A stretch of 59,629 nucleotides of DNA from Nocardiopsis trehalosi NBRC 14201 (GTDB lineage: Bacteria > Actinomycetota > Actinomycetes > Streptosporangiales > Streptosporangiaceae), in assembly GCF_001552555.1 (NCBI RefSeq), contig NZ_BCRK01000014.1:1-59629 (forward strand), read 5' to 3'. Both the position numbers and the translations under genes were made by a program. The number at the start of each line of letters is the position of its first letter. Positions within the stretch are counted from its first letter, which is position 1. Below the pieces are notes generated by a model that was not told the origin of the DNA, made no database searches, and was given only the letters and a program-made list of their open reading frames with translations. This document shows, one piece after another, positions 16,601 to 24,131 of this stretch.

Positions 16601-19022
16601 GCCCGCCTGGGCCGCCGCCGACCGCTCCGCGGCCGCCGGGGCCCCGTTCCACCTCGCCGTCGACTTCGCCGAGGCCCTCACCGCAGAGGAGCGCGCCGGC
16701 CTGGAGTCCGCCCTGGAGGCGTCCGGGGTGCTCGCCGGGTGGATCACCGCCGACGGCGCGCTCACCGGCACCGCCGCGAGCGACGTCCTGCTCGTCCCGG
16801 GCCGCCCGGTCAAGGGGCGCACCCTGCTCGACGTGCTCGTCCCCGCCGACGGGCTCGCCGGGGTGTCGACCAGCACCGTCACCGCCCTCCTCGGCTCGAT
16901 CGCGCTGCTCCCCGCCCCCGGCGAGGGCGAGCCCGAACCCCGGCACCGCCGCGACAGCACCCCGCCGCCCGCGACCGCCGTCGCGCTCGACGGCCGGTGG
17001 CGGATGGGCGCGGCGTCGGGCACGCACCGCAGGGCCGCCGCCGAGTACATCGGAGCGGCCGCCCGCGCCGAGGCCGCCGAGCGCACCCGCGCCAACGTCG
17101 ACCGGCGCATCGCGATCGCCGAGGCGCTGCTCGCCGAGGCCGAGGAGCGCCGCGCCGAGACCGAGCGCCAGTTCGCCGAGTTCGTCGAGATCTCCCGCGC
17201 GGTCCCCGACCCCGCCGACCTGCTCACCGCCTGGGCGGCGCTCGACAACGCCCGGTCCTGGCTCGCCGCGGCCGCCCGCGACCACGCCGCCGCCCGCGCC
17301 GCCGCCGAGTCCGCCCGCGCCGCCACCCTGGAGCTGCGCGCCGCCGTGGCCGGGCCAGCGGCCGAACACGGCCTGCCGTCCGGCGTGGACGGCCTCACCG
17401 AAGTGCTCGCCGCCCTCGACCGGCTGCGCGTGCAGATCCACGCCGCCCACCGCGACCTCGACGCCCTCGCCGCCCTGCTGGAGGTCTACGCCCGCCACGA
17501 GGGCGAGTGGGAGCGGGCGCGCGCCGGCCGCGTCCTCGCCGAGGACGTCCGCGGGGCCGCCATCGACGACATGATCACCGTCCGGCGCGACATCGAGCTG
17601 ACCGACCGCGCCCGCGCCGCCGCCCCCGAGCAGATCGCCACCGCCGTCGGCCAGGTGCGCGAGCGCATGGCCGAGGCCGCCGGGCGCCTGCCCGAGGTCG
17701 AGCGCGCCGCCCAGCAGGCCCGCGACGACCGCGTCGCCGCCGAGTCCCGCCTCGACGCCGCCGTGTTCGAGCGCGCCGAGCAGGCCCGCCGCGCCCTCGC
17801 GGCGGGGGGCGTCCTGCGCGGCATGCTCGCCGCGGGCGGCACCGGGGACGCCCCCGACCCCGCGCTGCTCACGGCCGCCGGGCTCACCGCCACGGCCGCG
17901 CTCGACGACGCGGGCGCCGGCGCCGCCCCGGACCCGGCCGAGGCGGCCGGGGACGACGCGCGCGACACCACCCTCGCCGAGCGCGTCGACGCCCTGGACG
18001 GGCTCCTCACCGCCGTCGAGGCCGACCTCGGCCCCGAACCCGCGCCCGGCACCGAACTCGACAGCAGCGGCATCCTGCGGCGCCGCGAGGAGCTGCACGG
18101 CCTGCTCGCCGCGCGCGACGCGGCGGGCGCCTGGACCGAGCTGACCGAGCCGGCCGGGGTCAAGCGGCTCACCGTCCACGACGACGACGGCGCCCACGAC
18201 ATCACCGCCTACGCCGACCGCCTGGACCGCGCCGTCGCCGCCGCCGAGGAGGCCGCCCTGCTCCGCGAGGAGGAGGCGTTCGAACGGCACCTCCTGGGCG
18301 AGCTGGCCGGCCACCTGTCGCGCCAGATCGACGAGGCGCGGGCGCTCATCGCCACGATGAACGCCGTCCTGGGCGACGTCACGACCTCCCAGGGGCTCGG
18401 GGTCCGCCTCGACTGGCGGCTGGCCCCCGACGCCGACGAGGACGTCCGGGCGGTGGTGCCGCTGCTCGCCCGCCCGGCCGAGCAGCGCACCCGGGTCGAG
18501 ACCACCCGGCTGCGCGACGCGCTGCGGCGCTGCATCGAGGCGATCCGCCGGCTCGACCCCGGCGCCACCGGCGGCGCCCACCTGCGGGCCGCCCTGGACT
18601 ACCGGTCGTGGTTCGCGTTCACCGTCTACGTCACCAACGCCGCCCACCCCGAGCGGGAGCGGCGGCTCGGCCACCGCACCGCGCTCAGCCAGGGCGAGCA
18701 GCGGGTCATCGCCTACCTGGTGCTGTTCGCCGCCGCGGCCGCCCAGTTCGGGTCGCTGGCCGAGCAGGCGCCCGACGCGCCCCGGCTCATCCTGCTGGAC
18801 GACGCGTTCGCCAAGGTGGACGAGCCCACGCACGGCCGGCTGCTCGGGCTGCTGGTCGAACTCGACCTCGACTTCGTGCTCACGTCCGAGCGCGTGTGGG
18901 GGTGCTTCCCGACCGTGCCGAGCCTGCACATCTACGAGTGCCTGCGCGATCCCGCCGTCCCGGGCATCGCCACCCTGCACTTCACCTGGGACGGCACCCG
19001 GCGCAGACTCGTCGGGGTGTGA
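13611..19022 (+). CDS. jetC: JetC-like SMC/MukB-type ATPase (TIGR02680) with long disordered N-terminal extension
   Basis: This 1803-residue protein is the ATPase motor of a Wadjet-like SMC complex. Its core begins near residue 360 (RFRLHRAGIQNVWQYDDHVF) with Walker A GRNGAGKS at 397-404. Long alanine/arginine/glutamate-rich coiled-coil segments follow. The ABC signature LSQGEQR is at 1692-1698 and Walker B LILLDDAFAKVDE starts at 1726. Thus both halves of the ATP site are intact. Family members are usually near 1350 residues. The extra ~355 N-terminal residues are disordered and made of Ala, Pro, Asp, Gly and Thr. GGAGGAGGG lies 3 nt before the ATG, supporting the long form. A downstream start cannot be excluded, but I see no ribosome site for one. 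Confidence 0.85.
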   Translation: MTDAGDTGRPDATTPPGGTPAPSGGGPARPAEDAADPARDERLDTRPLRLPGAGRRGRTDPDLLGAVPAAPAPPPRPPFGTTGAPDRDSGPPTDPRGVRRFPGAPTGPNAPFARPLRGTDPVSDTPARASGADPDRPGGPASAPSGAADPLADAATPPGGVPVPSVGTDPGGPLASGAHDPAPPAPDAPEAAPEGAGDGGTSGGTDAAAPVRSGADGDQRPADDATTVPGTPDAAETDATAPAAPTAAGPAPAGAPDAVGPLAPSGEASTDPVSAYADPLGLDTPAPAAAHPLDPDAPAEAAAPAADPWADTPPAGTPGDLLGGRAAADPDADTDTDADPDAAPEAAPDRAARSRRGRPSQRATPTRFRLHRAGIQNVWQYDDHVFRFADGRLLLRGRNGAGKSKALEMLLPFLLDGDARRLDTTGTSRTSLRWLLLDGRGSDTDPAPDAEPPTATLGYLWVEFARGRGEDRRRLTLGAAITAAPGTDARSVFFVTERRVGPDLRLVADGRPMAIDRLRTEVGPDNCYDSPVAYRGRVMRDLFGIDDPVRYRNLIHLLYRLRRPTIGERLEAGELVSVLSEALPPMDETVLDEMARNVTDLEEARSRLASLRSAREQVAGFLTDYRGYLQATLRGQARTVRAQIGAYRDRDAEVGRLRAELDRLVGVESGVQEERDRLRRTRDTAASDADTLSAGGTAAPAPTDYEHQARQAAVTAYIRAAEASWAAADYAIAAEAGTRDRLADDVTAIDRALADLRRSGGHLAETARQAGVAAAAEAQVPHPVPTTLAPRESVTHVDLQGLEQAVEREPVAGIDLADLRAGLAELHDRYARADDAAAERAAAATALRERAAEHAAAERREAALDSEAEAADAALERARDRERDAIDAVRAASSAYADRVRAWSGRLRAAAPDGDLGDALADLEESVELPLTDALRVLDAEVPAAVARRAHAIVDPLLRDLRTRRDTAVGEERELAAELDELAERTAAGAAGPAPAPPAWAAADRSAAAGAPFHLAVDFAEALTAEERAGLESALEASGVLAGWITADGALTGTAASDVLLVPGRPVKGRTLLDVLVPADGLAGVSTSTVTALLGSIALLPAPGEGEPEPRHRRDSTPPPATAVALDGRWRMGAASGTHRRAAAEYIGAAARAEAAERTRANVDRRIAIAEALLAEAEERRAETERQFAEFVEISRAVPDPADLLTAWAALDNARSWLAAAARDHAAARAAAESARAATLELRAAVAGPAAEHGLPSGVDGLTEVLAALDRLRVQIHAAHRDLDALAALLEVYARHEGEWERARAGRVLAEDVRGAAIDDMITVRRDIELTDRARAAAPEQIATAVGQVRERMAEAAGRLPEVERAAQQARDDRVAAESRLDAAVFERAEQARRALAAGGVLRGMLAAGGTGDAPDPALLTAAGLTATAALDDAGAGAAPDPAEAAGDDARDTTLAERVDALDGLLTAVEADLGPEPAPGTELDSSGILRRREELHGLLAARDAAGAWTELTEPAGVKRLTVHDDDGAHDITAYADRLDRAVAAAEEAALLREEEAFERHLLGELAGHLSRQIDEARALIATMNAVLGDVTTSQGLGVRLDWRLAPDADEDVRAVVPLLARPAEQRTRVETTRLRDALRRCIEAIRRLDPGATGGAHLRAALDYRSWFAFTVYVTNAAHPERERRLGHRTALSQGEQRVIAYLVLFAAAAAQFGSLAEQAPDAPRLILLDDAFAKVDEPTHGRLLGLLVELDLDFVLTSERVWGCFPTVPSLHIYECLRDPAVPGIATLHFTWDGTRRRLVGV

Positions 19023-19125
19023 CGCCCCCGGCCCGCGGGCGGTGGCCCGGAGTCGCGGACGCGGCCTACTGCTTTCTCCCGGTCTGTCCTAGTCTGCAGT
19101 GCAAGGTCGACAATGGAGCTGTGTG

Positions 19126-21225
19126 GTGACGACAGAGGATACGGTCCCTGCGGCGTTCGCCGGAGAGCCCCCCCGCCCCGACGACGGTGACACGGCGGCG
19201 GCCCGCGTCGTCCTCGCCCGCCTCGCCGGCGCGCCGCTCGACCCCGCCGCCCGCGGCTGGGTGGCGGCGGCCCTGCTGGGCGACGGCGCCCTGGAGGCGT
19301 GCGCGCGCGGCGAGACCGTCTCGGTCCCGCCCGTCCCCGCCGACACCCGCCCCGAGACCCCCGCCGACGTCCCCGCCCGCCGCGGCTACCTCAGCCGGAT
19401 CGAGGTGCAGGGCTTCCGCGGCATCGGCCGGCCCACCGCCCTGGACTTCCCGCCCGGCCCCGGCCTGACCGTCATCGTCGGCCGCAACGGGTCCGGCAAG
19501 TCGAGCTTCGCCGAGGCCGCCGAGGCCGCCCTGACCGGCCGCAACGTCCGCTGGGACGGCATGCCCGCCGCCTGGCGCGACGGCTGGCGCAACCTGCACT
19601 ACGACGAGCACACCGAGGTCAGCGTCCACCTCCAGCTCGCCGGCGAGACCGCCCCGCTGCGCGTCACCCGCGTGTGGACCGGCGACAGCGTCCGCTCCGC
19701 GCGCGGCGAGGTCGTCCACCCCTCCGGCCGCACCACCCCGCTGCGCGGCCTCGGCTGGGACGCCGACCTCGCCCGCTACCGCCCGTTCCTCTCCTACGAC
19801 GAACTGGGCCGCGCCGTCACCGGCCGCGCCGCGGAGCTCTACGACACCCTCACCGCCCTCCTCGGCCTCACCGGGCTCGCCGACGCCGAGCGCCGCCTCG
19901 CCAAGGCGTGCGACCGCCTCGCCAAGCAGCGCGACCGGCCCGGCCGCGACCTCGGCTACCTGGCCGAGCGCATGCGGGCCGCCACCGACCCGCGCGCCCG
20001 CCGCGCGGCCGACCTGCTCGCCGCGCCGTCGATCGACCTCGACCGGCTGGCCGCCATCGCCGCCGACGACGGCCCGGCGGACCCCGCCCGCCAGCTCGTC
20101 CTGCGCCGCCTGCGCCGCCTCTCGGTCCCCGAGCGCACGCTGCTGTCCGACGTCGTCAACGAACTGCGCGGCGCCGCCATGGAGCTGGCCATGGCCGAGG
20201 GCACCAAGGGCGACCGCGCCCGCGGCGTCGTGGAGCTGCTCCGCCAGGCCCTGGAGCACCACCGGCGCCACCCGGCCGAGCACGACTGCCCCACCTGCGG
20301 CGCCCCGGGCGCCATCGGCCCGCAGTGGGCCGACCGCGCCCGCGCCGAGATCGCCTCCCTGGACCGGGTCGCGGCCGGGGCCGCGGCCGCCTACGAGCGC
20401 GCCGACGCGGCCCGCGACCAGGCCCGCTTCCTCATGGCCCCCATGCCGTCCTGGCTGCCCGCCGACAGCGAGCTGGGCCGCGTCTGGGCCGAGTGGGAGG
20501 CGGGCGCGCACATCACCGACCTCGGCGAGCTGGCCCGGCACATCGAGACCGTGGGGCGGCGCCTGCGGTCCACCGCGATCGCCGCGCGCAAGGCGGCGGG
20601 GGAGAGCCTGGACGACCCCACCGACGGGTGGGGCGACCTCGCCGAGCAGCTCGCCGCCTGGGTCGACGACGCCCGGGGGGCCGTGCGCGCCCGCGAGACC
20701 CTGCGCCCGGCCGAGCAGGCGCTGACCTGGTTCACCGGGCTGGCCCGCGAGATCCGCGCCGAGCGGCTGCGCCCGCTGGCCGCGCAGGCCGAGCACGTGT
20801 GGCAGCGGCTGCGCCAGGAGCGCCGCATCGACCTGGAGGCGCTGCGGCTGGTGGGGCGCGGGGCGCAGCGGCGCGTCGCGGTCGACGTGGCCGTCGACGG
20901 CGCCGACACCGAGGGCAACGCGCCGGGCCTGCTCAGCCAGGGCGAGTTCCAGGCGCTGGCGCTGTCGATCTGCCTGCCGCGCACGCTGGTGCCGGGCAAC
21001 CCGTTCGGGTTCCTGCTGCTGGACGACCCGGTGCAGGCCATGGACACCGAGACGGTCGAAGGGCTGTCGGCGGTCCTCGCCGAGGTGGGGCGGCACCGCC
21101 AGCTCGTGGTGTTCACCCACGACACGCGGCTGCCCGACGCGCTGCGCCGCCTGGGGCTGCCGGCCGCCATCCGCACCATCCACCGCGACGCGATGTCCAA
21201 CGTGTGGGTGGCCGACCCGGGGTAG
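19126..21225 (+). CDS. SbcC/RecF-like AAA ATPase with zinc-hook motif
   Basis: This 699-residue ATPase has Walker A GRNGSGKS (119-126) after an ~85-residue N-terminal region. A single zinc-hook CPTCG (388-392) sits between arginine-rich helical arms. The signature LSQGEFQALAL starts at 603 and Walker B FLLLDDPVQAMD at 629, followed by the D-loop and switch His in VVFTHD. It belongs with Rad50/SbcC-type DNA repair or defence ATPases. No nuclease domain is present, and no SbcD-like partner is adjacent. I chose GTG at 19126 (MTTEDTVPAAF) because GGAG lies 7 nt upstream; GTG at 19123 or 19099 are alternatives. It follows jetC by 103 bp on the same strand, where JetD would be expected, but a TAGTCTGC element suggests a promoter of its own. 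Confidence 0.85.
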   Translation: MTTEDTVPAAFAGEPPRPDDGDTAAARVVLARLAGAPLDPAARGWVAAALLGDGALEACARGETVSVPPVPADTRPETPADVPARRGYLSRIEVQGFRGIGRPTALDFPPGPGLTVIVGRNGSGKSSFAEAAEAALTGRNVRWDGMPAAWRDGWRNLHYDEHTEVSVHLQLAGETAPLRVTRVWTGDSVRSARGEVVHPSGRTTPLRGLGWDADLARYRPFLSYDELGRAVTGRAAELYDTLTALLGLTGLADAERRLAKACDRLAKQRDRPGRDLGYLAERMRAATDPRARRAADLLAAPSIDLDRLAAIAADDGPADPARQLVLRRLRRLSVPERTLLSDVVNELRGAAMELAMAEGTKGDRARGVVELLRQALEHHRRHPAEHDCPTCGAPGAIGPQWADRARAEIASLDRVAAGAAAAYERADAARDQARFLMAPMPSWLPADSELGRVWAEWEAGAHITDLGELARHIETVGRRLRSTAIAARKAAGESLDDPTDGWGDLAEQLAAWVDDARGAVRARETLRPAEQALTWFTGLAREIRAERLRPLAAQAEHVWQRLRQERRIDLEALRLVGRGAQRRVAVDVAVDGADTEGNAPGLLSQGEFQALALSICLPRTLVPGNPFGFLLLDDPVQAMDTETVEGLSAVLAEVGRHRQLVVFTHDTRLPDALRRLGLPAAIRTIHRDAMSNVWVADPG

Positions 21226-21232
21226 CGGCCCG

Positions 21233-21253
21233 CCCCGGCGGGCTCCGCCGGGG
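21233..21253 (+). terminator. Terminator after the SbcC-like gene
   Basis: A perfect 9-bp stem with a 3-nt loop starts 7 nt after the stop codon and marks the end of the accessory block. Confidence 0.75.
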
Positions 21254-21288
21254 CCCGGGCGGGGCCGGAGTGGGGCTCCGCGCTCGAT

Positions 21289-21319
21289 TTGGCAGAGCAC
21301 CCCGCGCGCCCTGTATAGT
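21289..21319 (+). promoter_or_regulatory. tRNA-Thr promoter
   Basis: TATAGT at 21314-21319 is a strong -10 box. TTGGCA at 21289-21294 with a 19-nt spacer is the probable -35. Confidence 0.6.
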
Positions 21320-21371
21320 CATGACCAACGCGAAGGGCGGAACCCCGGCAGGGGGAAAACCCGCGGCGCAG

Positions 21372-21447
21372 GCCCCTTTAGCTCAGTCGGCAGAGCGTCT
21401 CCATGGTAAGGAGAAGGTCTACGGTTCGATTCCGTAAAGGGGCTCCA
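21372..21447 (+). tRNA. tRNA-Thr (GGT)
   Basis: GCCCCTT pairs with AAGGGGC. The anticodon loop is ctccatGGTaaggag, the T-arm contains GGTTCGATTCC, and CCA is encoded (21445-21447). Confidence 0.95.
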
Positions 21448-21559
21448 CCACTTGATTGAGGTTCCGGTCCCACTCAGGTGGGTGACCGGCGGCCATCGTG
21501 TTCGCCGGTCCGACCGGGTTCCGGTACCCTTGCGGGTGTCTCCGGTTTCCCGGACACAG

Positions 21560-21632
21560 GGCGGAGTAGCTCAGTCGGTAGAGCAAGCGGCTCATAATCG
21601 CTGTGTCGTCGGTTCAAGTCCGGCCTCCGCTA
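21560..21632 (+). tRNA. tRNA-Met (CAT), elongator type
   Basis: GGCGGAG pairs with CTCCGCT (one G-T pair at the first position). The anticodon loop is CTCATAA and the T-arm is GGTTCAAGTCC. The first pair and the absence of a three-GC anticodon stem argue against the initiator. It lies just upstream of rpmG, as in Streptomyces. Confidence 0.92.
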
Positions 21633-21719
21633 CAACCTGCGCGGCCCCTGCATCTTCATACAGGGGCCATCGCGGGCGTTTTCCGATGTCCTTGTATCCA
21701 GCGAGAAAGGCACTCCGAC

Positions 21720-21884
21720 GTGGCTGCCACTGACGTGAGGCCGAAGATCACCCTGGCCTGCCAGGAGTGCAAGCACCGTAACTACATCACGCGCAAGAAC
21801 CGGCGGAACAACCCCGACCGGCTCTCGCTGAAGAAGTTCTGCCCGAACTGCCGGCAGCACTCCGAGCACCGCGAGACCCGCTAG
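21720..21884 (+). CDS. rpmG: Ribosomal protein L33 (zinc-binding form)
   Basis: This 54-residue large-subunit protein begins [20 protein letters not shown] and ends [10 protein letters not shown]. It keeps both CxxC pairs (CQEC and CPNC), so it is the zinc-containing C+ form. GTG at 21720 is in frame, and AGAAAGG lies about 10 nt upstream. It follows tRNA-Thr and tRNA-Met and ends at the strong terminator at 21939. Confidence 0.97.
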   Translation: MAATDVRPKITLACQECKHRNYITRKNRRNNPDRLSLKKFCPNCRQHSEHRETR

Positions 21885-21938
21885 CCCCCGCCCCAAGGCG
21901 AGACCGGCCGCAGCGGCCCGGTGTGACCTCACGCTTCG

Positions 21939-21971
21939 ATAGCCCGGTGAGCGCCCAGCTCACCGGGCTAT
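21939..21971 (+). terminator. Terminator after rpmG
   Basis: A perfect 14-bp stem (21939-21952 with 21958-21971), 5-nt loop, followed by TTAGTGTG. It is one of the strongest hairpins in the window. Confidence 0.85.
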
Positions 21972-22035
21972 TAGTGTGTGAGGGCCCGGCCCGCCGCGCC
22001 GAGCCCCCCGTGACCACCACCGTGAGAGGCGACCG

Positions 22036-22515
22036 ATGGCGATCAACCGTGACTACCTGGGGCGGGTGTACGAATCCCCGCAGCCCTACGAGGTGACCAG
22101 GGTCAAGATCCGCGAGTTCGCCGACGCCATCGGCGACCCCAACCCCGTCTACACCGACGCCGCCACCGCGCGCGCCGCCGGGTACGAGGACGTCATCGCC
22201 CCGCCGACCTTCCCCATCATCATGGCCATGGACGGCGCCGGGCAGGCCATCGTCGACCCCGACCTGCGGCTCGACTTCTCCATGGTGGTCCACGGCGACC
22301 AGGCGTTCCGGTACACCCGCCCGCTGCGCGCGGGCGACGTGGTCACCACCACGACCACCATCGCCGACATCAAGGCCCTCGGCGGCGACGAGCGGTTCAC
22401 CCTGGAGAGTGAGATCCGCACCACCGGCGGCGAACTCGTCGTCACCTCCATGATCATGCTGGTGGTGCGCGGCGGCGCCGCCAAGGACCGCGACACCCAG
22501 GGGAGCGCCGCATGA
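22036..22515 (+). CDS. MaoC-like dehydratase subunit (HadA/HadC type)
   Basis: This 159-residue hot-dog fold protein belongs to the FAS1-type dehydratase N-terminal family. The segment FADAIGDPNPVYTDAATARAAGY corresponds to the hydratase motif but has Tyr where the catalytic His would be. It is therefore the non-catalytic, substrate-shaping partner of a heterodimer, as HadA and HadC are in mycobacteria. The catalytic partner follows with a 4-nt overlap. The pair probably acts as a (3R)-hydroxyacyl thioester dehydratase; the pathway (fatty acid elongation or another) is unknown in an organism without evident mycolate genes here. The location after rpmG is conserved. Confidence 0.88.
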   Translation: MAINRDYLGRVYESPQPYEVTRVKIREFADAIGDPNPVYTDAATARAAGYEDVIAPPTFPIIMAMDGAGQAIVDPDLRLDFSMVVHGDQAFRYTRPLRAGDVVTTTTTIADIKALGGDERFTLESEIRTTGGELVVTSMIMLVVRGGAAKDRDTQGSAA

Positions 22516-22940
22516 CCGCCACCGTCCGCTACGCCGACGTCGAGGTCGGCACCGAGCTGCCCGAGCAGGTCTACCCGGTGCGCCGCGTCGACCTCATCCG
22601 CTACGCGGGGGCCTCCGGCGACTTCAACCCCATCCACTGGAACGAGCGGTTCGCCAAGTCCGTCGGCCTGCCCGACGTCATCGCGCACGGCATGTTCAGC
22701 ATGGCCGAGGCCGGGCGGCTCGTCACCGACTGGACCGGCGACCCCGGCGCGCTCGCCGAGTACTCCGTCCGCTTCTCCGCGCCCGTGATCGTCCCCGACG
22801 ACGACAAGGGCGCCGAGATCACCGTCAGCGGCGTCGTCAAGCAGAAGCTGGACGACAACCGGGTGCGCGTCGACCTGACCGCCCGCTCCAACGGCGCCAA
22901 GGTGCTCGTCCGCGCCATCGCGATCGTCCGCCTGGCCTGA
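22512..22940 (+). CDS. MaoC-like dehydratase, catalytic subunit (HadB type)
   Basis: This 142-residue hot-dog protein carries the hydratase-2 motif ASGDFNPIHWNERFAKS with catalytic Asp37 and His42, followed by PDVIAHGMFSMA. With the preceding gene it should form a heterodimeric dehydratase of 3-hydroxyacyl thioesters. The start ATG overlaps the upstream stop (ATGA at 22512-22515), which couples translation and supports a fixed subunit ratio. Length is normal for HadB. murB follows 52 bp downstream on the same strand. Confidence 0.92.
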   Translation: MTATVRYADVEVGTELPEQVYPVRRVDLIRYAGASGDFNPIHWNERFAKSVGLPDVIAHGMFSMAEAGRLVTDWTGDPGALAEYSVRFSAPVIVPDDDKGAEITVSGVVKQKLDDNRVRVDLTARSNGAKVLVRAIAIVRLA

Positions 22941-22992
22941 CCGCCCGGCCGGCGGCGCCCCCGCCGCCGGCCCCGCCCCACCGAGGTAGCCC

Positions 22993-24090
22993 GTGTCCGC
23001 TGAACCCACCCGACCGGTCCCGCACGGCCCCGTCCGCCGGGGCGTCCACCTGGCCGACCACACCACGCTGCGCCTCGGCGGGCCTGCCGCCCGGTTCACC
23101 ACCGCGCGCGACACCGGCGAACTCGTGGCCGCCGTCACCGCCGCCGACGCGGCGGGCGACCCGCTGCTCGTCCTCGGCGGCGGCAGCAACCTCGTGGTCG
23201 CCGACAGCGGGTTCCCCGGAACGGTCGTGCACGCCGACTCCCGCGGCGTCGCCACCGAGGCCGACGACGGCGAGCGCGTCCGCGTCCGCGCCGGCGCCGG
23301 CGTCGAGTGGGACCCGTTCGTGGCGCGCGCGGTGGACGAGGGCCTCAGCGGGGTGGAGTTCCTCTCCGGCATCCCCGGCCGCGTCGGCTCCACCCCGATC
23401 CAGAACGTCGGCGCCTACGGGCAGGACGTCAGCGAGACCATCGTCGAGGTGCTCGTACTCGACCGGCGCACCGGGGCCCTGCGCACCCTGGCCAACGCCG
23501 ATTGCGGCTTCGGCTACCGCGACAGCGCCTTCAAGGGCGACGACCGCCACGTGGTCTGCGAGGTCGTGTTCGAACTCACCCGGTCGCGGCTCAGCCGCCC
23601 GATCCGCTACGCCGAGGTCGCCCGGGCGCTCGGCGCCTCGGCGGGCGACCGGGTGCCGCTGGCCGAGGCCCGCGCGACGGTGCTGGAGCTGCGCCGCGGC
23701 AAGGGCATGGTCCTCGACCCCGACGACCCCGACACCCGCAGCGCCGGATCGTTCTTCACCAACCCGGTACTCGGCCCCGACGCCTACGCCGACTTCCGCA
23801 AGCGCGCCGCCGAGCGGCTGGGCGGCGGCGTCGAGCCGCCCGCCCACCCCGGCCCCGACGGCAGCGTCAAGCTGTCGGCCGCGTGGCTCATCGACCGCGC
23901 GGGCTTCCCCAAGGGCTACGGGCGCGGCCCCGCGCGGATCTCCACCAAGCACACCCTGGCGCTCACCAACCCCGGTGGCGCCACGACCGCCGACCTGCTC
24001 GACCTCGCCCGCGAGGTGCGGGCGGGGGTCGCCGCGGCGTTCGGGGTCACCCTGGTCAACGAGCCCGTGCTCGTGGGCGCCGCGCTGTAG
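22993..24090 (+). CDS. murB: UDP-N-acetylenolpyruvoylglucosamine reductase
   Basis: MurB reduces UDP-GlcNAc-enolpyruvate to UDP-MurNAc with NADPH, the second committed step of peptidoglycan precursor synthesis, in the cytoplasm. The FAD-binding part includes LLVLGGGSNLVVADSGFPG and GIPGRVGSTPIQNVGAYGQD. The proton-donor serine lies in RSAGSFFTNPV, and SAAWLIDRAGFPKG follows near the C-terminus. The 365 residues match the longer type I enzymes of actinobacteria. GTG at 22993 has GAGGTAG about 6 nt upstream. It is convergent with add across 41 bp. Confidence 0.96.
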   Translation: MSAEPTRPVPHGPVRRGVHLADHTTLRLGGPAARFTTARDTGELVAAVTAADAAGDPLLVLGGGSNLVVADSGFPGTVVHADSRGVATEADDGERVRVRAGAGVEWDPFVARAVDEGLSGVEFLSGIPGRVGSTPIQNVGAYGQDVSETIVEVLVLDRRTGALRTLANADCGFGYRDSAFKGDDRHVVCEVVFELTRSRLSRPIRYAEVARALGASAGDRVPLAEARATVLELRRGKGMVLDPDDPDTRSAGSFFTNPVLGPDAYADFRKRAAERLGGGVEPPAHPGPDGSVKLSAAWLIDRAGFPKGYGRGPARISTKHTLALTNPGGATTADLLDLAREVRAGVAAAFGVTLVNEPVLVGAAL

Positions 24091-24102
24091 CGCGCCCGGG
24101 CG

Positions 24103-24119
24103 CGGGCGGGGCCCGCCCG
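24103..24119. terminator. Hairpin between murB and add
   Basis: A near-perfect GC palindrome fills the short gap between these convergent genes and may serve both. Confidence 0.5.
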
Positions 24120-24131
24120 GCCGCCCGCGGG

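Noticed and set aside
13305-18980. 1891-codon open frame antisense to jetB/jetC
   Set aside because: In GC-rich DNA the complementary frame lacks stops because of third-position GC bias. The product is low-complexity Gly/Val/Ala/Arg, and the sense strand encodes clear JetB and JetC motifs.
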